Origin: Fischerella muscicola PCC 7414
Lineage (GTDB): Bacteria > Cyanobacteriota > Cyanobacteriia > Cyanobacteriales > Nostocaceae
Direction: 5' to 3'
Assembly: GCF_000317205.1 (NCBI RefSeq)
Contig: NZ_AJLK01000196.1
Coordinates: forward strand, 1 to 60,206
DNA length: 60,206 nt
The position numbers were made by a program, and so were the translations under genes. The notes beneath the pieces were generated by a model. That model was not told the origin of the DNA. It did no database searches and worked only from the letters and a program-made list of their open reading frames with translations. Shown here piece after piece: positions 8,604 through 15,821 of this stretch (position 1 is the first letter of the stretch; the number at the start of each line of letters is the position of its first letter).

Positions 8604-10298
8604 TTAGAAGCCCTCATACGTCTCCAATGTTGCAAAACTTGCCTTTTGAACTTGAACAAAGTATTGTCTATAGTATTTAAATCTAAGGCGCTGATACATT
8701 TTCATATAACTAGTCAGAGCATCATTAGGACGCTGACAGCATATGTAACCTACACATTCTCTAACCGTCTCTAGAACACCTTCTAAAATAAATTCACGCT
8801 GTTGATCTGAATTTATAAAATCTACAATAATTGGAGCTTCTACATAATACTGATGAATCAAAGCTTGCCCTTCTGGTGTTAAGGCTAGGTAATTGTCGCG
8901 AAAATCTCGAAGTATTTGAAGTTCAAAGCACTCATCAGGCAATCCTGCGTAATTAACACAGGCAGTGGTTAGAAAACAACCTTTTTTTTCTTGAGTTTGG
9001 TTCTGATTTCTTGATAAGCCCTCTTGTGCAACTTCCTGTATCTTGTCAAACAGCGAATCGTTTAATTGATAGATAGGGAAGTAAAAAGACTTGATTCTTC
9101 TTACTGAACTTATAATTACTGTAGGCTGCACACTAAAAATTTCATTTAAAATATCATCAAATACCTCATCCTCATGATCAATTTTGTGATTTAAGGCATT
9201 GGATAAAGAAAATGCTGCAAGCCTATAAAAACCGTCAGAAATTTGAGAATCTTCCTTAAAGGAGTCAAATAATTCATAGGCTTGAATTAAATTATCTAAG
9301 CGGTCTTTCAGCCGCTTAATATCTTCATCATTTGGATCAAAAGTTTTCGCAGCTTTAAAGAAGAGGCGGGCTGCATCTAGCAGTGTAATATTAGAGTTTG
9401 CGAAACCTATCTGAGCTATTTCTATCCCAAAATTATAGAATCTAGCGGCAACATATTTACGTGCATCTTCATCATCTTTAGATAATAACGAAATAATCCT
9501 TTCCGCTACAGATTGAATTTTTTTGAACTCACCGCTACGTAAGTGAATAACACAAATATAGAAAAGCGTTTCAAAGTCTTGAATATCAGTTTTTCCATCA
9601 GCACCAATTGCACGCTCTGCCCATGAGAGAGCCTTGGTATATTCGCCTTCATCAGTGTAAGTACGCGAAATTTCTAAATAAGGTTCTGAGTTATAAGGCT
9701 CTAAATCTATCGCCTTCTTAAACTGTTCTCTAGCTTGTTGATATAGACTTGATCTTCTTGTGTCGTCATCCTCTAGAGAACCAGCATACTCTTTGAACAT
9801 TGCACCGTAATTGAGCCAGTAAAGAGGTACATCAGAAGCATCTTTGGTGAGTTTACGATAAACCTTTAAGGCATTATCCCAGTCCTCTAGACGAGCAAAA
9901 CATATTCCTAATTGGTTTCGAGCTCCATTCTGTCCTGGCAAAAGAACAAGCACCTTCTTCAGGAGTGGAATAGCTGCTTCCCAATCTTCTTCAGACATCT
10001 TCTGTTGTGCTTCATCCACTAGCTGAGAAATCTGTTCTCCATGTCGTTGCAAAGAATCATAGTTTTCTTTCGCCTTTGAGTCACTAAGAGTTTCATAAGC
10101 TTCGCGAATTAATTTGAACCGTTCAGGATCTTTTTCTGGAGAGTATTTTCCCCCTTTAGGATTGATAGCAACGATAGATGGAATAATGGGAATCTTAGAA
10201 ATTGGATCAGGAATTGGCTCAGAAGCATCCTTTCTGTAGAAGCAAATTTCTGATGTAGAAGTTCCCAGATCAATGCCAATTGCAAAATCTTTAGTCAT
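8604..10298 (-). CDS. Chimeric protein: Hsp70 N-terminal stub, J-like fragment, TPRs, CFI-box C-terminus
   Basis: A 564-residue protein. Residues 1-50 match only the start of Hsp70/DnaK (IGIDLGTSTSE phosphate loop, then IPIIPSIVAINPKGG). Residue 51 onward switches to the second half of a J-like domain (KYSPEKDPERFKLIREAYET, then LSDSKAKENYDSL). The J fragment has SPE in place of HPD and lacks the preceding helices. TPR-like helices fill about 85-360 (GARNQLGICFARLEDWDNAL, PYLEISRTYTDEGEYTKALS). The end carries a CFI-box C-terminal domain (CFLTTACVNYAGLPDECFEL from residue 441). Neither the Hsp70 nor the J part can be a working domain. The simplest reading is an in-frame deletion that joined a dnaK-like gene to its downstream J-TPR gene near base 10146-10155. 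The TPR-CFI part may still function. It follows the GrpE-like gene by 87 bp. Confidence 0.8.
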   Translation of the reverse strand: MTKDFAIGIDLGTSTSEICFYRKDASEPIPDPISKIPIIPSIVAINPKGGKYSPEKDPERFKLIREAYETLSDSKAKENYDSLQRHGEQISQLVDEAQQKMSEEDWEAAIPLLKKVLVLLPGQNGARNQLGICFARLEDWDNALKVYRKLTKDASDVPLYWLNYGAMFKEYAGSLEDDDTRRSSLYQQAREQFKKAIDLEPYNSEPYLEISRTYTDEGEYTKALSWAERAIGADGKTDIQDFETLFYICVIHLRSGEFKKIQSVAERIISLLSKDDEDARKYVAARFYNFGIEIAQIGFANSNITLLDAARLFFKAAKTFDPNDEDIKRLKDRLDNLIQAYELFDSFKEDSQISDGFYRLAAFSLSNALNHKIDHEDEVFDDILNEIFSVQPTVIISSVRRIKSFYFPIYQLNDSLFDKIQEVAQEGLSRNQNQTQEKKGCFLTTACVNYAGLPDECFELQILRDFRDNYLALTPEGQALIHQYYVEAPIIVDFINSDQQREFILEGVLETVRECVGYICCQRPNDALTSYMKMYQRLRFKYYRQYFVQVQKASFATLETYEGF

Positions 10299-10385
10299 AT
10301 TTACACCTAGATTTCTGATTCAATACTTTTAATTTGCTCAACTCTTCTTCAGTAGCATTAAGCTCTGTCAGTTCTTTCCAAAACT

Positions 10386-11183
10386 TTAATTTCCAACAAC
10401 CTCTTTTTGCTCTGGAGGTTTAGCCAAAATTACTTTTGCACGTTTGTCTTGATAAAGCTCACCGTTAATTCTATATCCCCATTCCTTGCAATCAAGAATT
10501 TTTCCCGGCTGCACCTCTGTTGATTCTTTTTCCTCAACAGCTTGATGCAAGTTCTCATCCAAATCATCACCAGGTGATGGAGAAATTCGTTCTAGTCCAA
10601 AGTTAAGATAAACATGCTTCTCAAAATCTTTTAACACCTTTGATATTAATTGCTGAGAATATTGCTCATTTTCACTATTAGAGTTGGGAAGCAATTCCAA
10701 CGTTCTTTCCATGTATTTCAAAAAATCAACAGCAAAATCTTGCCAACCTTCTATTTTCCTTCGGAGATTTCCAAGTTCTTGGCGTTGATCCATGATTTCT
10801 TTCAGTTGTATCTTCATCTCTTGGATCTGAGAATTCAAAGTTTCTTCCATAAAACCTCTGGTTTCCAAGAGGCTTTCCTTCAATTCCTTAGCAGATGAGG
10901 TGTTTTCTTGAACAATAATATTATTTTGATAATGTCCATTTTTAATACTCTTATTAAGTTCTTTTAGAATTTCCTCTTGGATAGATTTTTTAAACTCCTC
11001 AACCTCTCTCTTGACATCTTCATCTTTTTGATATGAGTTAACTTTTTTATTCAGAAGATTGTAAAGTTCAATAATGTTTTTATTGATTATGTTGAGAGAT
11101 TCCAAAACAACATTTATATTATCACCTGGAACTTGATTATCTCCAGTTAGGTCGTTGTTACCACCTTTTTTTAGGAAACTCAT
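10386..11183 (-). CDS. GrpE-like nucleotide exchange factor, accessory (not housekeeping GrpE)
   Basis: A 265-residue protein. Residues about 30-150 are Glu/Lys/Gln-rich and predicted coiled coil, as in the GrpE long helix. The C-terminal part shows the GrpE signature: WQDFAVDFLKYMERTLELLP, VLKDFEKHVYLNFGLERISP, then LHQAVEEKESTEVQPGKIL and WGYRINGELYQDKRAKVILA. GrpE releases ADP from Hsp70 partners. Here the only adjacent Hsp70 is reduced to a 50-residue stub, so the factor has lost its cognate partner or uses the chromosomal DnaK. It starts 8 bp after a ruined small gene and precedes the chimera, suggesting one former operon. Confidence 0.75.
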   Translation of the reverse strand: MSFLKKGGNNDLTGDNQVPGDNINVVLESLNIINKNIIELYNLLNKKVNSYQKDEDVKREVEEFKKSIQEEILKELNKSIKNGHYQNNIIVQENTSSAKELKESLLETRGFMEETLNSQIQEMKIQLKEIMDQRQELGNLRRKIEGWQDFAVDFLKYMERTLELLPNSNSENEQYSQQLISKVLKDFEKHVYLNFGLERISPSPGDDLDENLHQAVEEKESTEVQPGKILDCKEWGYRINGELYQDKRAKVILAKPPEQKEVVGN

Positions 11184-11191
11184 AAATCAAA

Positions 11192-11590
11192 TTAAACCTC
11201 TGGTAAATTTACAAAACAAAATTCTTGTTGTCCATTTATTTTCTGACGTAAAGCACTAAAAATTTAGCTTTAGATCCTCCCAATCAGTGTCTTATAGATT
11301 TCCACAAATTTTTCTGAATTTAGAATTTTCATTGTTTTTCTCACCTATGAAATATCTAACATCTTTTCTCCCAAGCTCAGACTCAAGAATATTTATCTGT
11401 TCTAATCAACCAAGAAGATAACTAAAGAATGCTTGGTTCCTTGCCATTCTCCTTTAATATCAATACCTTTAATTTCAAAGATAGATACTGTTTGAACTTT
11501 CTCCATTAAAGAAAAAGTTTCACTGTGTAATCCATTGACTTCATCAAGTAAATGCAGAAGTTCCTGCTTACATTAATTAAACAAACTCAT
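11192..11590 (-). pseudogene. Ruined small gene heading the chaperone cluster
   Basis: From ATG at 11590 the reading is MSLFN, stop, CKQELLHLLDEVNGLHSETF and onward to VIFLV. It then shifts frame at about 11405 into EQINILESELGRKDVRYFIG, meets a TAA, continues DTDWEDLKLNF, and shifts again into SALRQKINGQQEFCFVNLPE before a final TAA at 11192-11194. About 130 residues would have been encoded. Two premature stops and two frameshifts make this a true pseudogene. I do not recognise the family. It ends 8 bp before the GrpE-like start, so it was probably the first gene of that operon. Confidence 0.7.
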
Positions 11591-11656
11591 TGAGTATCCC
11601 CTTCTAAATCAATATGTAATTTTTGAAAAGTTTATACCTATGCAGTTACTTGCTAA

Positions 11657-12637
11657 TTATTTCGCAGGGTATTTAGCTAAAAATTCATCACCAGGAATTA
11701 CTGTGGTGTGAAACAAATAGTCTTTGTTTCTTTGATAACGTATATCTTGTTTAATAATTGCCATGAACTCTCTATGTCCATCGCGAGTACGTCCGACTAA
11801 ACACCCTGCACTTGCACCTTTAATATCAGTACGAGGATAGTCAAATCCCCAGTGCTGGTTGATATCAAAGACACCTGTATCCAGAAAATCACCTGTTCGC
11901 ATCATGTCTTTATTTTTGTCGCGATATACAGAAATCGGTGTCTTTTGCACCAAGGCTTCATGTGGATCTGAACCACCTCCGTAATGAATGCCTACTGCCC
12001 AAGCTTTATACTGTCCAAAAGCAATTCTGGCAGCTCCTAATTCTTTTGCTCTACCTGCCATAGGATTGTAGCTAAAACTAGTACCAGGTTCTGTTGTACC
12101 TTCCCAATTACCTTTAATTACTGGTCTAGAATCTGCATTTGGTATTTCAATTACTATACGGCGATCATTAAAGTGGTTGGGAACATCACTATTTTGAGTT
12201 CCATCGCCATTCATTCCCTCAACATAGACAATGTTGTACTTTTTATCCCCCACGGATACACGATAGTTCATCTCCACCATGTATTTAATGATTCGAGCAG
12301 CCAGGTTATTGAGAGAATAATCGATTTTCGGTGCAGGTATATCACTAGGTTTAGTTTCAATTAAAGCTTTAGCTGTGGCTAAACCCAGAAATCCTTTCTC
12401 TTCAGCGACTTCTGGACGAATTGCAGAAATTGCCACTTGAAATTCAACAAGTGCATCACTCGAAATGCGCCCAAACTGTCCATCCGCCGGAGGATCAAGA
12501 AAATTCAACCAAATCAGTACCTGTTGAATATGGGTTGCTAATTCTTTATCAGCAGCGATCGCTTCAATTCCATAATCTAAAGAACCCTTATTATCTTTAG
12601 CTTGTTTGCTGGCTTGATAGAAATTTTCCAAACGCAT
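11657..12637 (-). CDS. Peptidoglycan-binding domain protein with an SAGC-containing C-terminal domain
   Basis: A 326-residue protein without a signal peptide. Residues about 30-115 form a PG_binding_1-like domain (ELATHIQQVLIWLNFLDPPA, DGQFGRISSDALVEFQ). The remainder contains VEGMNGDGTQNSDVPNHFND, GNWEGTTEPGTSFSYNP and KGASAGCLVGRTRDGHREFM. The SAGCL motif recalls the S.GC motif of L,D-transpeptidases, but the fold is not certain, so catalysis is only a possibility. I recall similar cyanobacterial proteins annotated merely as peptidoglycan-binding. It lies inside the transposon-like segment, 116 bp from its right end. The ATG at 12637 has a plausible GGGG-containing leader. Confidence 0.75.
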   Translation of the reverse strand: MRLENFYQASKQAKDNKGSLDYGIEAIAADKELATHIQQVLIWLNFLDPPADGQFGRISSDALVEFQVAISAIRPEVAEEKGFLGLATAKALIETKPSDIPAPKIDYSLNNLAARIIKYMVEMNYRVSVGDKKYNIVYVEGMNGDGTQNSDVPNHFNDRRIVIEIPNADSRPVIKGNWEGTTEPGTSFSYNPMAGRAKELGAARIAFGQYKAWAVGIHYGGGSDPHEALVQKTPISVYRDKNKDMMRTGDFLDTGVFDINQHWGFDYPRTDIKGASAGCLVGRTRDGHREFMAIIKQDIRYQRNKDYLFHTTVIPGDEFLAKYPAK

Positions 12638-13082
12638 AATATTTCATCCCCTGGTCAAAAACTAAAATTAAGTTCTAGTTATTCAATAAAACAACGCTAA
12701 TTTTAGGAATTACGGATTTGCACAAATTTAATTGTGTGATTTTCGCTCTACAATAGACCTCAACCTAACCTCAAAACCTTACGGGAAGGTAATTAAATCT
12801 TTTCCACTGCGTTTACGGAGAGATTGAGGGGATTTTAAAATTCATGCAATCAGTCCAATCATCCGCTAGATGAAAATTTTACTTGGCGAACAATCCTTCT
12901 ATATTCCTATTGGTGTAAACTAAATCAGCTTATGCACTTTTGAGACGCAAACGAAAAATAGTGTTTGCGAATTGCTTACAGAACAAAATAGCGGCTCAGT
13001 CAATGAAAAACTTATCCTGAGCAGCCTGGCTGAGTTATGAAATAGCCTAAATATAGCTAATTATTTAGGAAAATAAATCATA
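12638..13082. other. Intergenic region spanning the right end of the transposon-like segment
   Basis: The first 115 bp are the right end of the segment, with the inverted repeat at 12743-12752 and a 16-bp palindromic motif at 12721-12736. Beyond 12752 no gene is seen. A GCTCAG...CTGAGC inverted repeat occurs around 12992-13022. Confidence 0.5.
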
Positions 13083-13850
13083 CTAACCTTCTTCTACAAC
13101 CTTTCCATATGCATCAAAAATAAAATGCTCATCTCGCTCAGCCTTACTTTTATCAACCCACTTCACCCAGTAGTGTTTTTCTTCGTATCTGAAATCTAAA
13201 ATAGGATATTCTCCAGGTTCAATATCTACTAAAGCTTCTTTTGGTATCTCAGATGATTGTTCTGTAGAAGGTTTCAATACTGTTTTTTGAGAAATTTTCA
13301 AAAGATATTTTTTTCCTTCAGCAGGTTTTGGTTCATCTGTGTCTGTATCTCCAATTAATCCATCCTTGATTGCTTCAGCCATTTTTTCAGCATTGAAGCG
13401 ATCCATGTCTGCTTTGGAATCACAAAAACAACACTCTACTAAAATAGCCGGCATAGAGGTATTTTTAATCACAAAAAACGGGGTGCTTTTGACTCCCTTA
13501 TTTTTAAATCCGAGTTTGACAATTTCGTTGAGAACAGACCTAGCTATAGCTTTAGACGTATTACTAATAGCAAAAACCTCTGTGCCATTCGCTTGCCCAT
13601 TAAATGCATTAAAATGTATGGAGACAAAGACATCTACATTGTTGCTATTAGCTTTTTCGACTCGTTTTCTGAGTGACTCTCCCACAGTTACGGCTGTTGT
13701 AGGAGTGCAATTAATCACACTATGACCCGCGGCTGCCAACTTTTGCATCAAAAATGTGCCAACCGCTTTCGTTAATTTATCTTCTTTTTCGACTCCGACT
13801 GCACCTGTATCTGGAGGACAATTATGTCCTATATCAATTCCAAATTTCAT
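13083..13850 (-). CDS. N-acetylmuramoyl-L-alanine amidase (Amidase_3) with C-terminal accessory domain
   Basis: Zinc amidase that cuts the bond between N-acetylmuramic acid and the stem peptide. From ATG 13850 the protein is MKFGIDIGHNCPPDTGAVGV..., with the first zinc His in DIGHNCPPD. The expected zinc Glu is probably E25 or thereabouts in GVEKEDKLT. The second His lies in FVSIHFNAF, and the catalytic Glu in ILVECCFCDS. The catalytic domain covers about residues 1-175. The last 75 residues (KKYLLKISQKTVLKPSTEQ, ending HYWVKWVDKSKAERDEHFIF) look like a small beta-rich module. No signal peptide is seen, so it may act inside, be exported otherwise, or be phage-derived. The upstream start at 13898 adds 16 unlikely residues. 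Confidence 0.88.
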   Translation of the reverse strand: MKFGIDIGHNCPPDTGAVGVEKEDKLTKAVGTFLMQKLAAAGHSVINCTPTTAVTVGESLRKRVEKANSNNVDVFVSIHFNAFNGQANGTEVFAISNTSKAIARSVLNEIVKLGFKNKGVKSTPFFVIKNTSMPAILVECCFCDSKADMDRFNAEKMAEAIKDGLIGDTDTDEPKPAEGKKYLLKISQKTVLKPSTEQSSEIPKEALVDIEPGEYPILDFRYEEKHYWVKWVDKSKAERDEHFIFDAYGKVVEEG

Positions 13851-14008
13851 TTTTATATTCCCAGCTTTTTGCTTGCTTAAGTATTTACTACTTACCAAGC
13901 ACTATAGCAACACTGTATCATATTTGACATAAAATAAATCTAAAGTTACAAATCCGATGAATTGAGGTGAAGCGATCGCTGTTTTACAATCAAGGCTAAT
14001 CTAAAAGA

Positions 14009-14838
14009 ATGCTATCCACTCAAACTCAACTATTGCGACTTTCGCAAGGACAACTCAACCTGCTAGAACGTTGTCCACGGCAGTTTCAACACACCTATTT
14101 AGAACAACTTTATTCTCCCACCGAGATAGAACGGGAAGAACACCAGACTTTAGGGAGTCGCTTTCACTTGCTAATGCAACAGCGAGAAATGGGCTTACCT
14201 ATTGATAGTTTTTTGCAAACAGATGCCCAATTGCAAAGTTGGATGACAGCTTTTACGAATGCGGCATCGGACATTTTAACACCTATTAGTAATAATCAAA
14301 CTTTTCGAGAAAGCGAACATTACCGCACCTTACAAGTCCAAAATTATTTACTCACAGTTGTCTATGATTTACTAATTGCAGATAACCAGCAAGCACAAAT
14401 TTTCGACTGGAAAACTTATCCCAAACTACCCAATAAACGCAAATTAGAACAAAACTGGCAGACACGTCTTTATATGTACGTATTAGCTGAGACTAGCGAT
14501 TATTTGCCAGAAAATATTTCCATGACATATTGGTTTGTTCAATCTGAAGGTAAACCACAAAGTCTTAAATTTAGTTACAATTATATCCAACACGAAAAGA
14601 CTGCCAAAAAACTCAAACAACTACTCAGTAAATTAACCAGTTGGCTGGAAGATTACCAACAAAAAAAGATTTTCCGCAGGTTTCAGAAGGTAGTAAAACT
14701 TGTGAATATTGTCACTTTACCAAAAGGTGTAATCGTACTTATGCTAATCCCGCAAAGACATCAGAAGTAAACTCTCCTCTCCAGGAATTAGACACCAATC
14801 TCACGAATATCGCTAAGATTCAAGAAGTATCTCTATAA
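14009..14838 (+). CDS. PD-(D/E)XK nuclease with Fe-S cysteines, split by a -1 frameshift at A_AAA_AAG
   Basis: The zero frame runs 14009-14770 (253 aa) and carries LSQGQLNLLERCPRQFQHTY at the N-terminus and the nuclease core VVYDLLIADNQQAQIFDWKT (the D and DWK of PD-(D/E)XK). Its last 33 residues are unlike the family. At 14662-14668 lies A AAA AAG, in register for a classic -1 slip. The shifted frame gives DFPQVSEGSKTCEYCHFTKR and then CNRTYANP, ending at 14838. This adds the C..C.....C cysteines that, with Cys24, would complete the Fe-S cluster typical of AddB/Cas4-like nucleases. The joined product is 276 residues. Either the gene uses programmed frameshifting, or the A-run has lost one base by mutation or sequencing error. 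A DNA repair role is likely from the family. Confidence 0.75.
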
Positions 14839-15021
14839 AAGGAATTGTTAGTAGTTGGTAGTTAATGGTTGGTAGTTGGTAGTTGAGTGTTACGACACCC
14901 AAACATCAAACAACCAACACCAAACATCAAACAACAACCCTTCGGGTTCGCCAGTCCCCCATCGTGACGGAGACCGCCTTTTTGGGGGGCTGGACTCACC
15001 AACAAACAACAATATGATTTT
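14839..15021. repeat. CAAACA/GTTGGTAG tandem-repeat tract split by a hairpin element
   Basis: GTTGGTAGTT repeats, then CAAACATCAAACAACC repeats, interrupted at 14936-14993 by AACCCTTCGGGTT and by CCAGTCCCCC (14951-14960) pairing with GGGGGGCTGG (14984-14993). The repeat tract resumes after the hairpin as AACAAACAAC. The same design (hairpin splitting a short repeat) is seen at 7251, 18251, 25865 and 46782. Confidence 0.7.
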
Positions 15022-15654
15022 ATGCATTCACAAGAATTTGATGCGGTTTATGTCCGTGAATTAGAAATTGACGATATCGCCCCTGTTTATCATTTAGGAG
15101 AAGAACTATTTACCAGTGATTTATATCCTTATTTATATCGTTGCTGGGATGAATGGGAGGTGATAGGACTTTATAACACCGATCCAGAATACTGTTTAGT
15201 TGCAGAAATTGATGGGCAACTTGCAGGATTTATTTTAGGAACCATCATTACCAAAGCATCCTGGACTTATGGATATATTCTCTGGCTAGGAGTCAGCCCA
15301 AAATTTCAACGACGTGGTGTAGGTGACAAACTGGTTGATACTGTCATCGCCCGCATGATTGAAGATGGGGCGCGGTTCATGTTGGTAGACACAGATCCAG
15401 AAAACGTAGCAGCAGTGAAATTTTTTAGCCGCAAAGGTTTTGGTAACATCCGCCAGCATATTTTCTTGTCAATGAATTTAAGCAAACATGAACATTATGG
15501 CAGACTAATTGATTACGAACGACAAAAAGCGGAAAGGGCAGGTTATAAGCGATCGCGTCCTATCCGCACTCGTAAAGCTGAAGCGATCGTCAATGAAGTA
15601 GCCCTGAATGGCCTTATTAGCGAATCTCAACACCAAGAGGATTCTGTAATTTAA
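15022..15654 (+). CDS. GNAT-family N-acetyltransferase
   Basis: A 210-residue acetyl-CoA-dependent transferase. The acetyl-CoA pyrophosphate loop is QRRGVGDKL (R/Q-x-x-G-x-G), preceded by the beta-4 strand LWLGVSPKF and followed by the conserved NVAAVKFFSRKGFG segment. The N-terminus (FDAVYVRELEIDDIAPVYHL) is the usual first strand-helix. A basic tail (ERAGYKRSRPIRTRKAEA) extends beyond the core. The substrate cannot be read from the sequence; protein N-terminal or lysine acetylation and small-molecule acetylation are all possible. It stands alone between the nuclease and recJ. Confidence 0.88.
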   Translation: MHSQEFDAVYVRELEIDDIAPVYHLGEELFTSDLYPYLYRCWDEWEVIGLYNTDPEYCLVAEIDGQLAGFILGTIITKASWTYGYILWLGVSPKFQRRGVGDKLVDTVIARMIEDGARFMLVDTDPENVAAVKFFSRKGFGNIRQHIFLSMNLSKHEHYGRLIDYERQKAERAGYKRSRPIRTRKAEAIVNEVALNGLISESQHQEDSVI

Positions 15655-15821
15655 ACATCAAACATCATGTTCGCTTTAATACTTATACTGTTGCGTAGGC
15701 TGGTAATGGGTAATGGGTAATGGGTAATTAAGATAGTGATGATTTTCCCATGCCCAATGCCCAACAACCAAGCATAATTAATACTGTAAGCAATTAGCCG
15801 AACTTTATATAAAAATTTTAT

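Larger units (their letters stand above)
8432..12752. mobile_element. Cargo-only transposon-like segment with Tn7-like / V-K CAST-like ends
   Basis: The left end starts TGTAGAGCGA at 8432; the right end finishes with its reverse complement TCGCTCTACA at 12743-12752. Inside the left end are three spaced copies of CGACAAACTATTTGTC-like motifs (8439, 8460, 8489). The right end has CACAAATTTAATTGTG at 12721-12736. TGT termini plus GACA...TGTC repeats beside a tRNA resemble, from memory, the ends of type V-K CRISPR-associated transposons of cyanobacteria. No tnsB, tnsC, tniQ, cas12k or CRISPR array is present, so it would be non-autonomous or a relic. Flanking pentamers (TTATA and ATAGA) do not match, so no target duplication is visible. 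It holds four minus-strand genes: three of a chaperone cluster and one cell-wall-binding protein. The end resemblance is inference. Confidence 0.55.

Noticed and set aside
8352-13898. Site-specific integrase island at tRNA-Pro with duplicated tRNA 3' end
   Set aside because: No second copy of the tRNA 3' end and no integrase were found; the inverted ends fit a transposon better.
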